Part shown: piece by piece, positions 39,979 to 41,353 of the stretch | Position numbering within the stretch: position 1 is the first letter of the stretch | Layout: each line of letters begins with the position of its first letter | Assembly: GCF_014596575.1 (NCBI RefSeq) | Contig: NZ_NASZ01000030.1 | Span: 1-41,353, forward strand | DNA: 41,353 nucleotides | Origin: Flavobacterium pokkalii | GTDB taxonomy: Bacteria; Bacteroidota; Bacteroidia; Flavobacteriales; Flavobacteriaceae | Reading direction: 5' to 3' | Notes under the pieces: model-generated | Told to the model about the DNA's origin: nothing | The model's database searches: none | Seen by the model: the letters and a program-made list of their open reading frames with translations, nothing else | Translations under genes and position numbers: made by a program

Positions 39979-40845
39979 ATGGCATCAGGAATTTTTGCAT
40001 TATTAGATGATATAGCTGCACTTTTGGACGATGTGGCTGTAATGAGTAAAGTAGCGGCTAAAAAAACAGCCGGAATTTTAGGCGACGATTTGGCTGTAAA
40101 TGCCGAAAAAGCCTCCGGATTTGCATCCTCCAGAGAATTACCCGTTTTATGGGCAATTTCTAAAGGCTCACTGCTTAACAAAATAATTATACTTCCCATA
40201 GCCTTTTTACTCAGTGCCTTCTCGCCTATGGCAATTATTGTCATTTTGGTTTTGGGCGGACTCTATCTGGCTTATGAAGGTGCCGAAAAAATATACGAAT
40301 TCTTTTTTCCTCATCATCACGACAAAATAACCATCACTGATAAAACTTTTACCGAAGAAGAAATTTTAACTATTGAAAAAGACAAAATCAAGTCGGCTAT
40401 TATCACTGATTTTATTCTATCGGTCGAGATTGTCATTATTGCTTTAGGAACGGTCATTGAAGAAACTTTATCGAAACAAATAGTAGTGGTTTCTATCATT
40501 GCTTTACTGGCTACGGTGGGCGTTTATGGTATTGTGGCTTTGATTGTTCGTATGGATGAAACCGGTTTCAAACTAATAGCCATGAGTACCAAAGAAAACA
40601 GCATTACCAAATCTATTGGAAAAATACTAGTTCAGGCTTTACCGAAAGTTATTAAAAGTTTAGCTATCATCGGGACTATTGCACTGATTTTGGTTGCCGG
40701 AGGAATTTTTGTTCACAACATCGAATATTTACATCATTTAGCACCACAATTACCGGCTATCATTAAAGAGTTTGGTATCGGACTTTTATTTGGTTTTATA
40801 ACTTTAGGAGTTGTAACTTTTTTCAAAAAAATTATAAAAAAATAA
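39979..40845 (+). CDS. DUF808/YedI family inner-membrane protein
   Basis: 288 residues. The N-terminal LDDIAALLDDVAVMSKVAAKKTAGILGDDLAVNAEKASGF region is the family hallmark, and about six membrane segments follow (e.g. IILPIAFLLSAFSPMAIIV, IIGTIALILVAGGIFV). A His-rich cytoplasmic or periplasmic patch (FFPHHHDK) may bind metal. Function unknown. Confidence 0.9.
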   Translation: MASGIFALLDDIAALLDDVAVMSKVAAKKTAGILGDDLAVNAEKASGFASSRELPVLWAISKGSLLNKIIILPIAFLLSAFSPMAIIVILVLGGLYLAYEGAEKIYEFFFPHHHDKITITDKTFTEEEILTIEKDKIKSAIITDFILSVEIVIIALGTVIEETLSKQIVVVSIIALLATVGVYGIVALIVRMDETGFKLIAMSTKENSITKSIGKILVQALPKVIKSLAIIGTIALILVAGGIFVHNIEYLHHLAPQLPAIIKEFGIGLLFGFITLGVVTFFKKIIKK

Positions 40846-40975
40846 TTCCACAAAACATTTTTAGTTCATTAATAAACAACAGATTAACACCCTGTTTCAA
40901 CACAACAGCTTTTATTTTTTCGTAACTTAGTACTTTCACAAAAAAAACAGTACGTTAATTCTAAATCTAAAAGCA

Positions 40976-41248
40976 ATGCCAAAGTATGTTATTGAAAGAG
41001 AAATTCCCGAAGCCGGGAAATTAACTCCTGAACAGCTCAAAGCAATTTCACAAACCTCTTGTGAAGTATTGCTTAAAATGGGTTCTGAAATTCAATGGGT
41101 TCACAGTTATGTAACAGATAATAAAATCTATTGTGTTTACAACGCACCAAATGAAGAAATGATTCTTGAACACGCCAAACAAGGCGGATTTCCAGCTAAT
41201 TCCATCAGTAAGGTTTCCACAATCATCGATCCCGTCACCGCAGAATAA
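40976..41248 (+). CDS. DUF4242 small ferredoxin-like-fold protein
   Basis: 90 residues, cytoplasmic. MPKYVIEREIPEAGKLTPEQ and IQWVHSYVTDNKIYCVYNAP match the DUF4242 pattern, with EMILEHAKQGGFPANSI after it. Family members include a nickel-binding protein of Streptomyces; the His of VHSY and HAK could be ligands. Function unknown here. Confidence 0.88.
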   Translation: MPKYVIEREIPEAGKLTPEQLKAISQTSCEVLLKMGSEIQWVHSYVTDNKIYCVYNAPNEEMILEHAKQGGFPANSISKVSTIIDPVTAE

Positions 41249-41265
41249 AAGTAAAAACAAAAGAA

Positions 41266-41298
41266 GCCGTCTCAAAACATAATTTGAGGCGGTTTTTT
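41266..41298 (+). terminator. Intrinsic terminator after the DUF4242 gene
   Basis: GCCGTCTCAAA / TTTGAGGCGGT pair with G-U pairs, loop ACATAA, then TTTTT. Wording close to the ABC-F terminator at 9633-9664. Confidence 0.8.
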
Positions 41299-41353
41299 CA
41301 TTTCAGTCTATTTGGTTTGATTTTTACTTCTGCTGAAAAAAACTAAAATTGTC

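Noticed and set aside
1..41353. tRNA, rRNA or other known structured RNA genes
   Set aside because: No cloverleaf with a GTTCRA-type T loop and no rRNA-like GC-rich conserved stretch was seen by eye on either strand.

Overview
The window reads as chromosome of a Flavobacterium-like member of the Bacteroidota. The evidence is AT-rich DNA, TAnnTTTG-type -7 promoter boxes, a type IX secretion (T9SS)/gliding adhesin cluster, a bacillithiol-associated YtxJ protein, a FucP-type NagP transporter, and an arginine operon built around the Bacteroidota-type N-acyl-ornithine transcarbamylase.

Layout. 1-5041: the 3' end of a T9SS-exported SprB-like adhesin, a PorP/SprF outer-membrane partner, a PorE-like OmpA lipoprotein-type protein, and a truncated stand-alone copy of its TPR domain. 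5282-9558 (minus): a CAP-domain lipoprotein, then a likely pyrR-pyrB-(small STAS-like ORF)-rnz-pdxH transcript. 9688-11307 (minus): an ABC-F ATPase with one degenerate ATP site. 11551-13795: an accessory patch with a SIR2-domain protein that looks like a phage-defence NADase and a small membrane protein. 13981-17770: a divergent GH20 hexosaminidase / NagP pair for chitin or peptidoglycan amino sugars. 17900-19078: a lipoprotein. 19172-30869: one long arginine/proline biosynthesis unit (GNAT, argG, lipoprotein, argC, argD, proA, proB, argF', argB, argE, argH) with a structured leader and a terminator. 30957-33577: two DUF2157-like membrane proteins and YtxJ. 33728-36334: clpB. 36794-38620: a second accessory gene, a 608-aa protein with a class III nucleotidyl-cyclase-like domain. 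38838-41248: small housekeeping or stress genes (VOC, nitroreductase, DUF808, DUF4242).

How it fits together. The arginine cluster encodes acyl-glutamate to arginine almost completely. The transcarbamylase carries Ser at the position that separates N-acetyl- from N-succinyl-ornithine enzymes, which points to succinylated intermediates; the GNAT at the head of the operon is then the natural candidate for the acyl-glutamate synthase. proA and proB in the same transcript tie proline synthesis to the same control.

The most unusual non-coding signal is a dense set of dispersed intergenic repeats of at least seven kinds. Many sit inside the arginine operon, and one ~100-bp element (a 32-bp core is identical) lies directly 3' of both accessory genes; it even contains the stop codon of the SIR2 gene. 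No transposase, integrase, tRNA, rRNA or CRISPR array was seen.
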